From Hydrangea macrophylla (taxonomy: Eukaryota; Streptophyta; Magnoliopsida; Cornales; Hydrangeaceae), in assembly GCA_033977485.1 (NCBI GenBank), contig CM066994.1, positions 118,506,458 to 118,570,457 of the forward strand: a stretch of DNA of 64,000 bases, in the 5' to 3' direction. The first letter of the stretch is position 1. Each line of letters begins with the position of its first letter. The translations under genes and the position numbers were made by a program. Below, piece by piece: positions 23,191 to 33,628 of this stretch. The notes under the pieces were generated by a model. The model was not told the origin of the DNA. It saw nothing but the letters and a program-made list of their open reading frames with translations, and ran no database searches.

Positions 23191-23884
23191 TAGGGGGTGT
23201 CAAACGGGGCGAATTGGCCCGCCCCGCCACGCCCAATTCGTCATTTGGGGAGTCGTAATTCGTCTCGCCCCGTGGACGAACCCAGCTCGTGACTCAATTT
23301 ATTGGGTATAGGTCTGGGTCGATTTCTATTTTTGCAACCCACAACTCGCCCCGTGACTCAGCTCGTCTAACCCACCGACTCGCCACCAACCCGCCTCGCC
23401 TCGTAACCCGCCTCGCCTCGCGGACCCACCCCGCCCCGCCTCACCAACCCGTGAATAAAATATTTTTATTTAATTATTTTCAAATAAACTATTTATTAAT
23501 AAACAATTTTATTAAACTTTTAAGTAGAAAATAAATTTTTTTTTTTTTAAAGTTTACAAATACTTTTTTCAACAAACTATTTTTAAATAAAGTATTTGAT
23601 TAAACTATTTTTTAGAAATATTTTTTTAAAAAAATTAAAAATAAGTTTTTGCAAGCAACTCGCGGGCTAATTCGCCAACTAACCCGCGAGTTAGCCGCCC
23701 CGCCTCGCCTCGCCCCGTTGACCCACGAATTAGTGGGTTGGGGCGAATCACCCTATATCCTTTACCGAGTCAATTCGCCCCGCCCCGTCTATTTCACCGA
23801 CCCGCCCCGTAACTCACCAAAATTCGCCCAACTAGTTAAGGTGGCGAGGCGGGATGGGGCGGGCCGCCCCGTTTGACACCTCTA
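23191..23884. mobile_element. hAT-type non-autonomous transposon in the P450 intron
   Basis: 694 bp flanked by perfect 8-bp duplications TTTCACTA (23183-23190 and 23885-23892). The ends TAGGGGGTGTCAAACGGGGC and (read inward) TAGAGGTGTCAAACGGGGCG are inverted repeats. Both ends are GC-rich with repeated CGCCCCG/CGCCTCG pentamers, while the middle is AT-rich. No transposase is present. Confidence 0.88.
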
Positions 23885-23940
23885 TTTCACTAGTAGTGCT
23901 ACTACATTAGCGAACGTCGTGGTGACAATTAAGACTTAGA

Positions 23941-23976
<36 letters not shown>

Positions 23977-25052
23977 TTATAGAAGAATGTTTGTGAAAAT
24001 TGAAAAGTTTGTCTTCCATTTAATGACGGAAATACGAATGAGATGAAAATGAGAGAAAATGTTTAAAACAAAAAGTAAAAAAAAATAAATAAATAAATAA
24101 CAAAAAAAAAAAAGGTGCCATGTGACGCAATGAGGAGAGACATTTACGGTAAACATTACATAAATCTGGTAATGAATAGATATGGTTCTATTATTGATAG
24201 CTAGCTGGTAATGATGTGATTAAAGAAAACTGCTGTACAGGTAAGTTAATATAGAAACCAAATGCAACTAATTGGCTATTCACATAAAATTCTAGTCATA
24301 GAAATTCACTAAAGAGATCAGATTAGTTGAAAGGTAATTAGGATGCTATCATAATCTTTATATATGGGACATAAGGTATTACTATTACTTTGAAACCTAA
24401 CTTGTTCCCATGTGTTGGATACTATGAACCACTCATCAATGTTGTCCACCAATTCCACTTTACATGTTCAATTAATTAACTAGGGCCACTTGTCACTAAC
24501 TATCCTAAATGCAATTTTCATAGTTTATGGGAACAAGTAAAAAATATATCGTACCCTTTTTAAGTTCAGTGATGTGAAAAAAATATATTTCAAAAATTAT
24601 TTGGTGATGTTAATAAAAAAACTCTACTTTTTAATTATTGTGTAATCTTAAACCACCTCATCCGGGTGATAACAAATGTTAGCGGTGCAAACCAAACAAT
24701 GGAAAGTATGAGGATGACAAAATTCACAATATATAACCTTATAGAGCACCACACAGCATGCTAATTTTTCTTTTTTCTTTTTTTTTTTTTTGATGACTTT
24801 TTGTGCTATAAAGTTGTCCTTTTGGAAATCTCTTCTAATGTTTACATAAGCTTATAATCTCTCAATTATTAAAGACGTTACAAAATTTCACGTGGTGTCA
24901 TTATGATACCCAATATTTACTCGTATGTTATGCTCTATAGTCCGATTATGTATGGTTAAGTTGTCCTAATTTCCTTGAAAATAAGAACATGTGTATGGTT
25001 AAGTTGAGTGTTCACATCATCGGGTGATAGAGTGGTGTGACGGATGCACTTA

Positions 25053-25336
25053 GGCTTAGTTTGGCCCCCACGTGGTGCTTCTCCTTTTTTAAAGCACAAT
25101 TTAATGTTAATTCATTTGGTAACTAGTTTATGAGCTTTGCAAAAATTGAACTTAGGGCTTTTTTGGAGGGAGCTTTTAAAAGCTCTAAAATGGAGCTTTT
25201 AAAAGCCCAAGGTTGCTTTTTGGTTTCATGATGTCTTTTTGAAGAATAGTGTGCCACTTGTATAAAATTATCAAAGAACTTAGTAATAAATTTCATAAGC
25301 TCCTTTTAAAAAGCCACATGGGGGCCAAACTAAGCC
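25053..25336. mobile_element. Tourist-type MITE near the P450 splice donor
   Basis: 284 bp with inverted ends GGCTTAGTTTGGCCCCCACG and GGCTTAGTTTGGCCCCCATG (right end read inward), flanked by TTA on both sides (25050-25052 and 25337-25339), the TSD type of PIF/Harbinger elements. Its edge is about 30 bases from the exon 1 splice donor. Confidence 0.85.
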
Positions 25337-25366
25337 TTAATTTGAAAATAGAGAGAGATTTATTAC

Positions 25367-26278
25367 CAATATAATGCTTCTAATGATGTCATCAGTATAA
25401 TAATCCGGTTCCTTTTCCTGCAGTGCCAACATCACTTCAATCATCGTTTTCTTCCTCCCTCCCACCTCACCATCACCATCGCCGCCGCCGCCGCTCTCCA
25501 CCCTTTTTCTATGCTCCACAATCAACTCCTGCATAAACCCATCTCTCTTGTCATGCAAGTCCCTAAACCACTTCTCGGATCCACTCACTCCGACCCACTT
25601 CAAAATCGGGAAAAAATCCACCAAATTCGACATGCCGCTCAGCCGGAAAGTCTCCGTCACAATATGCCGGAAACGCGCAGCCGCAGCCTCCTCCTCTGCC
25701 ACAGTCTTGACGTAGTACCTCTTTCCGGCGATCATCCTCATCATCACATTAAGCATCAGCTCGAAGAACACCACTTTCATATCAACCTGTTGGTCTATTG
25801 AGTTTCGCCGGAGTTTTGAAATTACGGATCTAACCTCGGCGGCGCGTTGATCGGCGGAGAGATGCAGGCGCGTGGAGGAGAGGATCTCGATGGTGGCGAT
25901 GCGGCGGAGGTTCCGCCAGTGGTCGCCGTAGGGGGCCCACGTGATGGAGGTGTAGTTGTAGCCGAGGTGTTTTCCGGCGAGTAGGCGTGGCCGATTGGCG
26001 AATACGACGTCGTTTTTGGTGAGACATTCCTCGGCGGTTGATGGGTCGGAGACTAGTAGGACCGGGCGTGACCCGAACCGGAGGAGGAGAACTGGGCCGT
26101 AGTGGGCTGAGACTTGGGCTAGGGTCCGGTGGAGAGGCTTTTTTAAGAGGTAGAGTTGGCCGAGTATAGGTAGGGTCGGAAATGGGCTGGGTGGGAGGTT
26201 TCGGATCTTGTGGAGGATGTGTTTGGTGAAGATGAAGGATATGAAAATAAGTGAAAGGTACAAGTAGAGGCCGTCCAT
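25367..26278 (-). CDS. Cytochrome P450, CYP81-type, exon 1 (residues 1-304)
   Basis: The first exon of an intact two-exon class II plant P450 of 510 residues, a haem monooxygenase of the ER membrane that takes electrons from P450 reductase. I chose the ATG at 26278 because it opens MDGLYLYLSLIFISF, a membrane anchor of usual position, followed by the proline hinge PPSPFP at residues 29-34. A Met codon 14 residues upstream in frame gives an unusual extension. Family signature: ECLTKNDVVFANRPRLLAGK and WAPYGDHWRNLRRI (C helix), strongly CYP81-like. A Gly/Asp-rich loop (ESGGGGDGDGEVGG) precedes the intron. The exon ends ...IRSIIL before a GT donor at 25366-25365, phase 0. CYP81 members act on isoflavonoids, lignans, indole glucosinolates or fatty acids; the substrate here cannot be told. 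Confidence 0.93.
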
Positions 26279-26328
26279 GGTTTGATGGAATGGTGATCCC
26301 TTATAATTTATGGGGTACATGTGTATAT

Positions 26329-26338
26329 GTATATATAC
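26329..26338 (-). promoter_or_regulatory. Candidate TATA box of the P450 gene
   Basis: GTATATATAC lies about 50 bases upstream of the ATG. The proximal promoter between this and the MITE at 26588 is AT-rich and unremarkable. Confidence 0.4.
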
Positions 26339-26587
26339 ATGATATGGTGGTGGCCCACTTTCTTACCATGAAGGACAATCTATACGAATGAGGTGTGAGA
26401 GTAGAGTAATGCGAGTTTTTGGCCAAAATAGTATTAATTGTTAAAAGGCTTAACTATATTTTACTCTCTTAGTTTGTTATTTGTATCAATTTGGTCTGTA
26501 TTATTTTATAGGTGTGTTATTTTAGTCTCCCAAATATTTTTTTTGTACAAATTTTTTACTTACAGTAATAAAATTATTCGTCACTAA

Positions 26588-26632
26588 GGCCTTGTTTGTC
26601 TCGCAGGACTAAGGGTGTGATAGAGGAGGATT
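26588..26632. mobile_element. Left part of a Tourist-type MITE split by element B
   Basis: Starts GGCCTTGTTTGTC after TAA (26585-26587). Together with 35762-35959 it makes a ~243-bp MITE. Its last five bases GGATT are the left TSD of element B. Confidence 0.8.
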
Positions 26633-28760
26633 TGTCACAGCCCGGTCCCACAATAGCGGAACCGGAGCCCGTGGCACGCCACCGAGGCTAAACCAATTCA
26701 TTAACGTTCCCAAAATTAGGTTTGAAGAACACACGCAGCGGAAAACAAAACACATTTTAAAACCAGAGGTGCAGTCGACTGCTCAGTCGACTGCTAAGTC
26801 AACTGCTCAGTCGACGGAGGAGGGCAGGGATTTAACAGCAAATTCCAGTCGACTGAAACTGGAGATCCAGTCGACTGATGCGGGGTCCAGTCGACTGTTG
26901 AGGGGTCCAGTCGACTGCTTCTGCTAAAATAAGAAGCAGTAGCTAACAGGCTCAGGGGTTCAGTCGACTGCTGAGGGGTCCAGTCGACTGCTTTGCTAAA
27001 ATAAGAAGCAGTAGCTAACAGACTCAGGGGTTCAGTCGACTGCTCAGTCGACTGCTCCCCTGGCAGCAGCCCAATCTGCAGAAATTCAAGTTTTAAAAGC
27101 TTTCTAACCAACACCAATGATCAACCATTCAATCCAAACTCAAGCCAAAGTAATCCTAGCTGTATTAAAACATTTCTAAAGTAAGATTACAACATGTTAT
27201 AGTCTATTACAACGGTTTAAAATCCATTCTAACATACCAAGTTAAACATGGTTTAAAACAACCAAAATCTTATTACAACATTTCTATTATTCCAAAACTA
27301 CAAGATTTGCATTCGAGTTGCCTACTAAAAGAACTCCCAACCCACGTGCTCACTTCTGCGATTCCTCGCCAGCATTAATACCTGAAATGGTTATTTGAAT
27401 AACCACACATATTTCGATTTGTTTAAGCTAATGCTTAGTGAATAAAACAACATATGCACATGAATGATAAACATGTCCGCATTCACATCTCTACAATTCA
27501 TACTAGTCGCCGGAGACTCACGTGCCCGTCCATATTCCCAATCCGCGACTCCTCGCCAATAAGTCCACGCGAAAGGGTAAGACCCACGATTCTTCTCTTC
27601 AATCGTGCGACCTTAATGCCTATATCGGCTCCACAAAATGGCACGGTGACCACGTGCTCCTTCTGACCCACATAAGCAACTTAACATGCTCAAATACATA
27701 TCACCATACTCGCGGTAATTAAAACATATCACCGTGCTATTAGGCCTACTTATCAATATAATTGCCCAATATGAACTACACAATATATCTCTAAGAATTA
27801 ATACATGCTATTCAAACATAACATGAATACATGCCAAGAAATCATTCCAAAACATAGTTGAATCACTCACCTCCGATTTACGCGCTTAAACTTCGATTCA
27901 AAGAAAATCCGTGCACAAAGAACGTGCAGAAGTCCGTCTAGTACAATTCCTATGGATCAGAATTCCATTTATCAACTTTTATGAAAAATTCTAGAAAATA
28001 ACTTTTCGGAAAACTTAGCCAAACGGGCCCTAACATATATCAAAACGAAGCTCTTACCTCGAGGAGCTCGAATATGAAATCTGGGAGAAACCAGACTGAC
28101 GGAAGGTCGTCGTTTGGCGTCGCAAAGCTCTAAGCAACTAATCTCCCTCTAGCCTCCCTTTTGGCCTCCTCTTTATGGAATTAGGTTTAGACTTATGAAA
28201 AATCTAAGTCATCTCTATCTATATATAGGCAACATTCTCGGGGAATTACGTTTACCTCCCCACGAGTTTTCCAAACTCCTAATCAGTCTCTGAAACTTTC
28301 TATACAGCTTATTCTTAGCTTTACGAGTGAAACCTCAAAATTATAAAAGTTTTCGACTAAGTTTCGTTTGGTTGCTAAAACGCGGATTTCTATATGACGT
28401 TTCCGAAGTTGCTAATTAGCCTACCAAATTAATAGCGTGTTCATTCGTCCTCACCAGGATACTAAATCTAACATCAGAAATATATTCTAAAACAGAAAAT
28501 AATACAGATATTGAAATACACAGGTAAACATTTATTTTCAGATAAACATTTAAATGTTCCACAGTGACCGTCTCATACTCGGAGAGACGTCACAACAACA
28601 AATCCTCAATCACCACAGTCTCAGAGGGTTCTCTAATACAGACACCCAAATCAACTCGTGAGTTAAAACTCACTCAAACATGTGTCATAAGACGCGCCAC
28701 ATCACATTATCATGCATGACAATATGATACAAATGCAATAACACAAATGCGGGTGTTATA
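26633..28760 (-). repeat. 3' LTR of element B
   Basis: On the plus strand it reads TGTCACAGCCCGG... to ...GCGGGTGTTATA. In element orientation it is TATAACACCCGC...GCTGTGACA, so the 5' end is TA rather than the usual TG. It carries a CAGTCGACTG cluster at 26772-27054 and a TATA box CTATATATAG at 28219-28228, directed towards the P450 gene. Confidence 0.92.
26772..27054. repeat. CAGTCGACTG palindrome cluster in 3' LTR of B
   Basis: Ten exact copies of CAGTCGACTG and two variants (AAGTCAACTG, CAGTCGACGG) in about 280 bases, with a repeated AAAATAAGAAGCAGTAGCTA spacer. The same cluster is in the other LTR at 33768-34050. Confidence 0.95.
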
Positions 28761-28763
28761 ATA

Positions 28764-28778
28764 CTCTCCCCCTTAAAA
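28764..28778 (-). other. Polypurine tract of element B
   Basis: Minus-strand TTTTAAGGGGGAGAG, three bases before the 3' LTR. Confidence 0.8.
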
Positions 28779-28802
28779 GAAGTTTGTCCCCAAACTTGTA
28801 CC

Positions 28803-30335
28803 TCATGTCTCGAAAAGGTGTGGATACTGAGTACGCATCTCATCTTCTATCTCCCACGTCATTTCTTCCGTAGTTTGGCTACGCCATAACACTTTCACTT
28901 TCGATATTACTTTGTTCCTTAAGACTTGATCCTTCCGATCCAAGATCTCTACCGGATATGCGACATACGTCAAATCACTCTGAATCTCATCCGATGTCGG
29001 AGTCATCACTTGATCTCTATCTTCCACTAATTGTTTGCGTAACAACGATACATGGAACACGTTATGAACTTGAGCATACTCGCTCGGCAAGTTCAAACGA
29101 TAAGCTACGGGTCCAACCTTTCCAATGATTTCAAAAGGTCCTACATACCTCGGATTGAGTTTCCCGTATCTACCAAATCTGGTTATTCCCTTTGAAGGTG
29201 ACACCTTCAAATACACTAAGTCTCCTACAACGAATTCCAATGGCCGTCTGCGCTTGTCGGCATAACTCTTATACCTACTCTGGGCTGTCAGTAACCGTTG
29301 TCTAATTACCTTTATCTTATCCGTCGTCTCTTGTACAATTTTCGGTCCTTCAATCTTTCTTTCTCCTACTTCCGTCCAACTAATTGGTGAACGACATACA
29401 CGACCATATAAAGCTTCATAAGGAGCCATCCCAATACTCGACTGAAAACTGTTATTATATGCAAACTCAATCAATGGCAAATGGTCTTCCCAATCACCCT
29501 GAAAATCAAGTACACATAGCCTAAGCATGTCTTCCAAAATTTGGATTACTCTCTCTGATTGACCATCGGTCTGAGGATGAAAAGCTGTACTAAAGTGCAA
29601 TTTGGTACCCATTGCTTCTTGCAAGGCTCTCCAAAACTTCGATGTAAAACTACTATCCCTATCCGAAACGATAGAAACTGGGATACCATGTAGTCTCAAA
29701 ATTTCGCGAATATACAACTTAGCTAACGTCATCGGCTTAGTTGTTCGAAGTGGTAGGAAGTGCGACGACTTCGTCAAACGGTCAACAATCACCCAAATAA
29801 TAGTGTTCGATCTCTTCGATCTCGGAAACCCACTAACAAAGTCCATTGTTATGTGTTCCCATTTCCACTCGGCTATCGGTAACGGTTGTAATAATCCCGA
29901 GGGTACTTGGCGTTCGGCCTTTACTTGTTGACAACTAGTACAACGCGAAACGTAACGTGCTATCTCTCTCTTCATTCCCGGCCACCAATAAACATGTCTC
30001 AAGTCCCTATACATCTTGGTGCTTCCCGGGTGAACGGTATACTTTGTGTTGTGTGCTTCCTCTAGGATGTTCCGCTTCAACTCTTTCTCACTAGGTACAC
30101 AAATTCTACCCCTCAATCTCAACACATCGTTCTCAAACGTGAATCCCGGTTGTTTGCCCATTGGAATCTCATCACAAATCTTCTTCAAAGCCACGTCTTG
30201 AAGTTGTTTTTCTGCGATCTCATGAATCAAGAGTGGTTGTGCCACTATCGTCGACATAAAACCACTTTCAATCCTCGGTATTACTTCAAGCTCCAAATTC
30301 TCCATATCTCGTATCAGTTCTTTCTGAGAAGTCAA
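28803..30335 (-). CDS. Element B integrase with chromodomain-like tail
   Basis: 510 codons open; the frame extends up to the frameshift near 30400 and is the 3' part of the same polyprotein. The zinc-binding HHCC region is visible (HPGSTKMYRDLRH...CTSCQQVK). The catalytic core has TMDF with the first Asp, SDRDSSF with the second, and the Glu in SERVIQILEDML. GPFEIIGKVG and HNVFHVSLLRK follow. The last ~55 residues (PVEILDRKDQ...VLWRS...MTWE...YPHLFE) are the chromodomain-like tail of Tekay elements. Integrase inserts the DNA copy into the genome. No internal stop is present. Confidence 0.93.
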   Translation of the reverse strand: MTSQKELIRDMENLELEVIPRIESGFMSTIVAQPLLIHEIAEKQLQDVALKKICDEIPMGKQPGFTFENDVLRLRGRICVPSEKELKRNILEEAHNTKYTVHPGSTKMYRDLRHVYWWPGMKREIARYVSRCTSCQQVKAERQVPSGLLQPLPIAEWKWEHITMDFVSGFPRSKRSNTIIWVIVDRLTKSSHFLPLRTTKPMTLAKLYIREILRLHGIPVSIVSDRDSSFTSKFWRALQEAMGTKLHFSTAFHPQTDGQSERVIQILEDMLRLCVLDFQGDWEDHLPLIEFAYNNSFQSSIGMAPYEALYGRVCRSPISWTEVGERKIEGPKIVQETTDKIKVIRQRLLTAQSRYKSYADKRRRPLEFVVGDLVYLKVSPSKGITRFGRYGKLNPRYVGPFEIIGKVGPVAYRLNLPSEYAQVHNVFHVSLLRKQLVEDRDQVMTPTSDEIQSDLTYVAYPVEILDRKDQVLRNKVISKVKVLWRSQTTEEMTWEIEDEMRTQYPHLFET

Positions 30336-30382
30336 ATCTGATGCGGTATTGGTTGGTACTTTGCGACTAAGAGCATCGGCGA

Positions 30383-33300
30383 CTACATTCGCCTTGCCCG
30401 ATGATACTGAATTGACAAGTCATAGTCCTTCATCAACTCTAGCCATCTCCTTTGCCTCATATTCAAATCTCGTTGTGTAAACAGATACTTCAAACTCTTG
30501 TGATCCGTATAGATCTCACATTTCTCTCCGTAGAGATAATGACGCCAAATCTTCAATGCAAAAATCACGGCGGCCAATTCTAGATCATGTGTCGGATAAT
30601 TCTTCTCGTGCGGTCTAAGTTGTCTCGATGCATACGCAATGACTTTATCACCTTGCATAAGAACGCAACCTAAACCTCTATATGATGCATCACTGTAGAT
30701 AATAAATCCTTCAGTCCCTGACGGAACGGCTAAAATTGGTGCTTTCACTAGTCGACCCTTTAACTCTTGAAAACTTTCTTCACATTCCGGACTCCATACA
30801 AAAGCAATATCTTTCCTCATTAACTGCGTCATTGGCATTGCTATACGCGAAAAATCTTTTACAAATCTCCGATAATACCCAGCTAATCCTAGGAAACTTC
30901 TGATGTCTGTCACATTCGTTGGCCTCACCCAGTTGGTAACTGCTTCTATCTTCTGAGGGTCTACAGAAATTCCCTTTGCCGACACTATATGTCCAAGAAA
31001 AGCTATCTCTGTCAACCAAAACTCACACTTCTTCAATTTGCCGAATAATCTCTTTTCACGCAATCGTTGTAAAGCTAATCGCAAATGATGCTCGTGATCT
31101 TCTACGCTTTTGGAGTAGATTAGGATGTCATCTATGAACACGATAACAAACTCATCTAAATAGTCTTTGAAGACACGGTTCATCAGGTCCATGAAAGCAG
31201 CTGGTGCATTAGTCACTCCAAATGGCATAACCAAAAATTCAAAGTGACCATATCGAGTTCTGAAAGCTGTCTTCTCAACATCCTCCTCCTTGACTTTCAG
31301 CTGGTGGTAACCGGATCTCAAGTCGATCTTTGAAAATACTTGCGCTCCTTGTAACTGATCAAACAAGTCATCTATTCGCGGCAGTGGATACTTGTTCCTG
31401 ACGGTCAACTTATTCAATTCCCGGTAGTCGATGCACATACGCATTGTTCCATCTTTCTTCTTCACAAACAAGACTGGAGCTCCCCACGGCGAACCACTCG
31501 GTCGGATAAAACCCTTCTCCAACAGTTCTTCTAACTGAACTTTCAGTTCTTTCAACTCTATCGGTGCCATTCGGTACGGTGCTTTGGATACCGGTTGTGA
31601 CCCTGGTACTACTTCTATTGTGAACTCAAGCTCTCTCTCAATCAATACGTCGGGTAACTCATCGGGAAAAACATCTGGAAATTCTCGAACTACTGAAATT
31701 TCTTTTATTAGTGGTCCAAGAACTCGCGTGTCAATAATTGAACATAAGAAACCCGAACAACCCTTCTTCAACATCTTACTTGCTTGAATCGCCGATATCA
31801 AGTACGGCGGTACGATCACTCCCTTACCCTGAAAAGTAAACTCTTCTCGCCCTGACGGATAGAAACTAACCCGTTTCTGTTCACAATCAATTTTGGCTTG
31901 ATTAACCGACAACCAATCCATACCCAAAATAACAATTTTGGCTTGATTAACCGACAACCAATCCATACCCAAAATAACATCAAAGTAATTCACCGTCAAC
32001 GGAATCAAATCAACGCTCAAGACTTTATCACCTATCTTGATCTCACATGACTTGAATATTGACGAAGTAACTAACGGTTCACTACTAGGCAATGATACAC
32101 ACAAATCATATCCTAGCGGTTCTGACTTAACAGTTAAATGCTTAACAAAATCACGTGATACAAATGAATGCGTTGAACCAGAATCCATAAGTATACGTGC
32201 AGGATACGAACAAATAGGAAGAATACCTGATACGACGGTATCATCCGTATTCCCCGGCCTGAGTTGGAAGTATCGTCCTTGTTGTTGTGCGACTCCTTTC
32301 CCTTTATCCACTCGAGGTTCTACCCTCGATCCGCTTGGCACACTTGATGCCCCGGTACTCATTCCCGGTTGTCTCTTACTCGGGCAATTCTTCGCTATAT
32401 GCCCCGGTTGGCCACACTCAAAACATTTCCCTCTTATCTCTGGGTTGTAGTTCTTCGTATTTGAAAAGGTAGTTGGTGCGGTCGAGTTTGTGTTCAAAGG
32501 ACAATTTCGGGATATGTGTCCTAACTGCTTGCAGAAGTAACAGGTGCTCAATTGGTAGCAAGTTCCTCTGTGTCGTTGGTTACATGTTGGACACAACGGT
32601 CTCGAGTCCCCCATGAACGTACTCCCTCCTTGGCTACTCATATGCGATCCCGAACCTTGTGTAAACGGTTTCTTCGCATTCCCTTGACCCTTACTCCGAC
32701 TGTCATTTGCTCTCTTCCCTTGTTGTCCTTGTCGATACCGGTCGACACTCTTCTCAGCAATTCGTGCAGCTTCCTCAACGAGAGAAACGGTCGGGTGTTG
32801 TAACATATCCACACGGCCACGGATATTCTCTCTAAGCCCTTCCTCAAACTTACGAGCTTTATCCCTATCAGTTGGAACGGTAGTTTTCCCAAATCGTAAC
32901 AAGGCATTGAAACGAGAAACATACTCACCCACGGTCATATCTCCCTGAACCAAACTTGCAAACTCTTGACGTTTCTGTGTATAAGCAGATTGCGGGAAGA
33001 AACGTTTGTTGAATTCTTCCTTAAATGCTTCCCACGTGGTCGGCTTCCCTTGTTCAATCACGTTGTTCCACCAATCCAATGCTTCGCCCATCAACGTATC
33101 GGATGCGCATAAAATTTTCTCCTCATCGGTACATATTACCTGACGGAAATGTCTTTCCATGTCCATCATCCAATGATCGGCCAAATCTATGTCAACTTGC
33201 CCATGATACAATGTCGGTTTTCGCTTATGAAACTGTTCCACGATTGTGTGTTGAGGTCGCGGTGCCGATGGTGCATTGACATAACGAATTTCTACTTGTG

Positions 33301-33400
33301 GAGGCTGAACGTTCATCTGTTCTCTTTCACTTACCGCTTGTATGAAATTTCCCATCATATTCCGCGAATGCGGTGACAATTCTCTTGGTGGATCAGCCAT
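30383..33400 (-). CDS. Element B gag-protease-RT-RNase H polyprotein (frameshifted at its end)
   Basis: 1005 codons from the ATG at 33400 ([11 protein letters not shown]). Order: gag capsid domain (about residues 70-220; [23 protein letters not shown]), Cys-rich zinc knuckles ([14 protein letters not shown] and [14 protein letters not shown], about 285-345), aspartic protease ([10 protein letters not shown], near 405), RT (about 590-830; [27 protein letters not shown], the FIDD active site), RNase H (about 880-1000; [15 protein letters not shown]). [11 protein letters not shown] occurs twice in tandem after the protease. The frame ends early at 30383, right after YDLSIQYH, because one base is missing near 30400; the rest follows in another frame. 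As it stands, RT and integrase cannot be made as one chain. Confidence 0.93.
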   Translation of the reverse strand: MADPPRELSPHSRNMMGNFIQAVSEREQMNVQPPQVEIRYVNAPSAPRPQHTIVEQFHKRKPTLYHGQVDIDLADHWMMDMERHFRQVICTDEEKILCASDTLMGEALDWWNNVIEQGKPTTWEAFKEEFNKRFFPQSAYTQKRQEFASLVQGDMTVGEYVSRFNALLRFGKTTVPTDRDKARKFEEGLRENIRGRVDMLQHPTVSLVEEAARIAEKSVDRYRQGQQGKRANDSRSKGQGNAKKPFTQGSGSHMSSQGGSTFMGDSRPLCPTCNQRHRGTCYQLSTCYFCKQLGHISRNCPLNTNSTAPTTFSNTKNYNPEIRGKCFECGQPGHIAKNCPSKRQPGMSTGASSVPSGSRVEPRVDKGKGVAQQQGRYFQLRPGNTDDTVVSGILPICSYPARILMDSGSTHSFVSRDFVKHLTVKSEPLGYDLCVSLPSSEPLVTSSIFKSCEIKIGDKVLSVDLIPLTVNYFDVILGMDWLSVNQAKIVILGMDWLSVNQAKIDCEQKRVSFYPSGREEFTFQGKGVIVPPYLISAIQASKMLKKGCSGFLCSIIDTRVLGPLIKEISVVREFPDVFPDELPDVLIERELEFTIEVVPGSQPVSKAPYRMAPIELKELKVQLEELLEKGFIRPSGSPWGAPVLFVKKKDGTMRMCIDYRELNKLTVRNKYPLPRIDDLFDQLQGAQVFSKIDLRSGYHQLKVKEEDVEKTAFRTRYGHFEFLVMPFGVTNAPAAFMDLMNRVFKDYLDEFVIVFIDDILIYSKSVEDHEHHLRLALQRLREKRLFGKLKKCEFWLTEIAFLGHIVSAKGISVDPQKIEAVTNWVRPTNVTDIRSFLGLAGYYRRFVKDFSRIAMPMTQLMRKDIAFVWSPECEESFQELKGRLVKAPILAVPSGTEGFIIYSDASYRGLGCVLMQGDKVIAYASRQLRPHEKNYPTHDLELAAVIFALKIWRHYLYGEKCEIYTDHKSLKYLFTQRDLNMRQRRWLELMKDYDLSIQYHRARRM
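31889..31980 (-). repeat. 45-bp in-frame tandem duplication in element B pol
   Basis: A 45-base unit encoding [15 protein letters not shown] is present twice in direct tandem with no visible difference. It keeps the frame. The GMDWL motif is normally single in Ty3 pol. Confidence 0.9.
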
Positions 33401-33611
33401 AACGTTTCAAATATTTCCCCTGTTGAGTTCAATGCATAATGACCATGCATGCTATGCCATAATATGGATATATGTGCAGAGTTCATCACAATCAACAAAT
33501 GCTAATGCATGAAGCATTTATACAATGATTACCATTATCTTCACAATTACACACTCCACTCGACGTCACTCAACATATATAACGTCACTCGTTCCCAAGG
33601 CTCTAAACCTG

Positions 33612-33623
33612 GCTCTGATACCA
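33612..33623 (-). other. Primer-binding site of element B (initiator tRNA-Met type)
   Basis: Minus-strand TGGTATCAGAGC, five bases after the 5' LTR end, matches the complement of the 3' end of plant initiator tRNA-Met. Confidence 0.9.
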
Positions 33624-33628
33624 CTAAA

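Larger units (their letters stand above)
21317..25366 (-). other. Intron of the CYP81-type gene (4050 bp, GT-AG)
   Basis: The donor is GGTAAT at 25366 and the acceptor is ATGCAG ending at 21317. The intron contains four separate MITE-like elements, a duplicated 25-base segment (AAACCGTGCAATCC, at about 23140 and 23166), and TA and ATT microsatellites (around 21664, 21782, 22960, 23942). Outside these it is AT-rich with no coding signal. Confidence 0.88.

Noticed and set aside
26279..26320. Earlier in-frame Met of the P450 (14 residues upstream)
   Set aside because: MDGLYLYL is the usual CYP81-like start and places the membrane anchor at the N-terminus; the extension is polar and overlaps the likely leader.
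26794..27117. 107-codon frame present identically at 26794-27117 and 33790-34113
   Set aside because: The duplication is explained by the two LTRs of element B; the repeated QSTEP and SVDW come from the CAGTCGACTG cluster.
29602..29931. Plus-strand frames opposite B and copia coding sequence
   Set aside because: They are antisense shadows of integrase, gag and RT with no independent domain.
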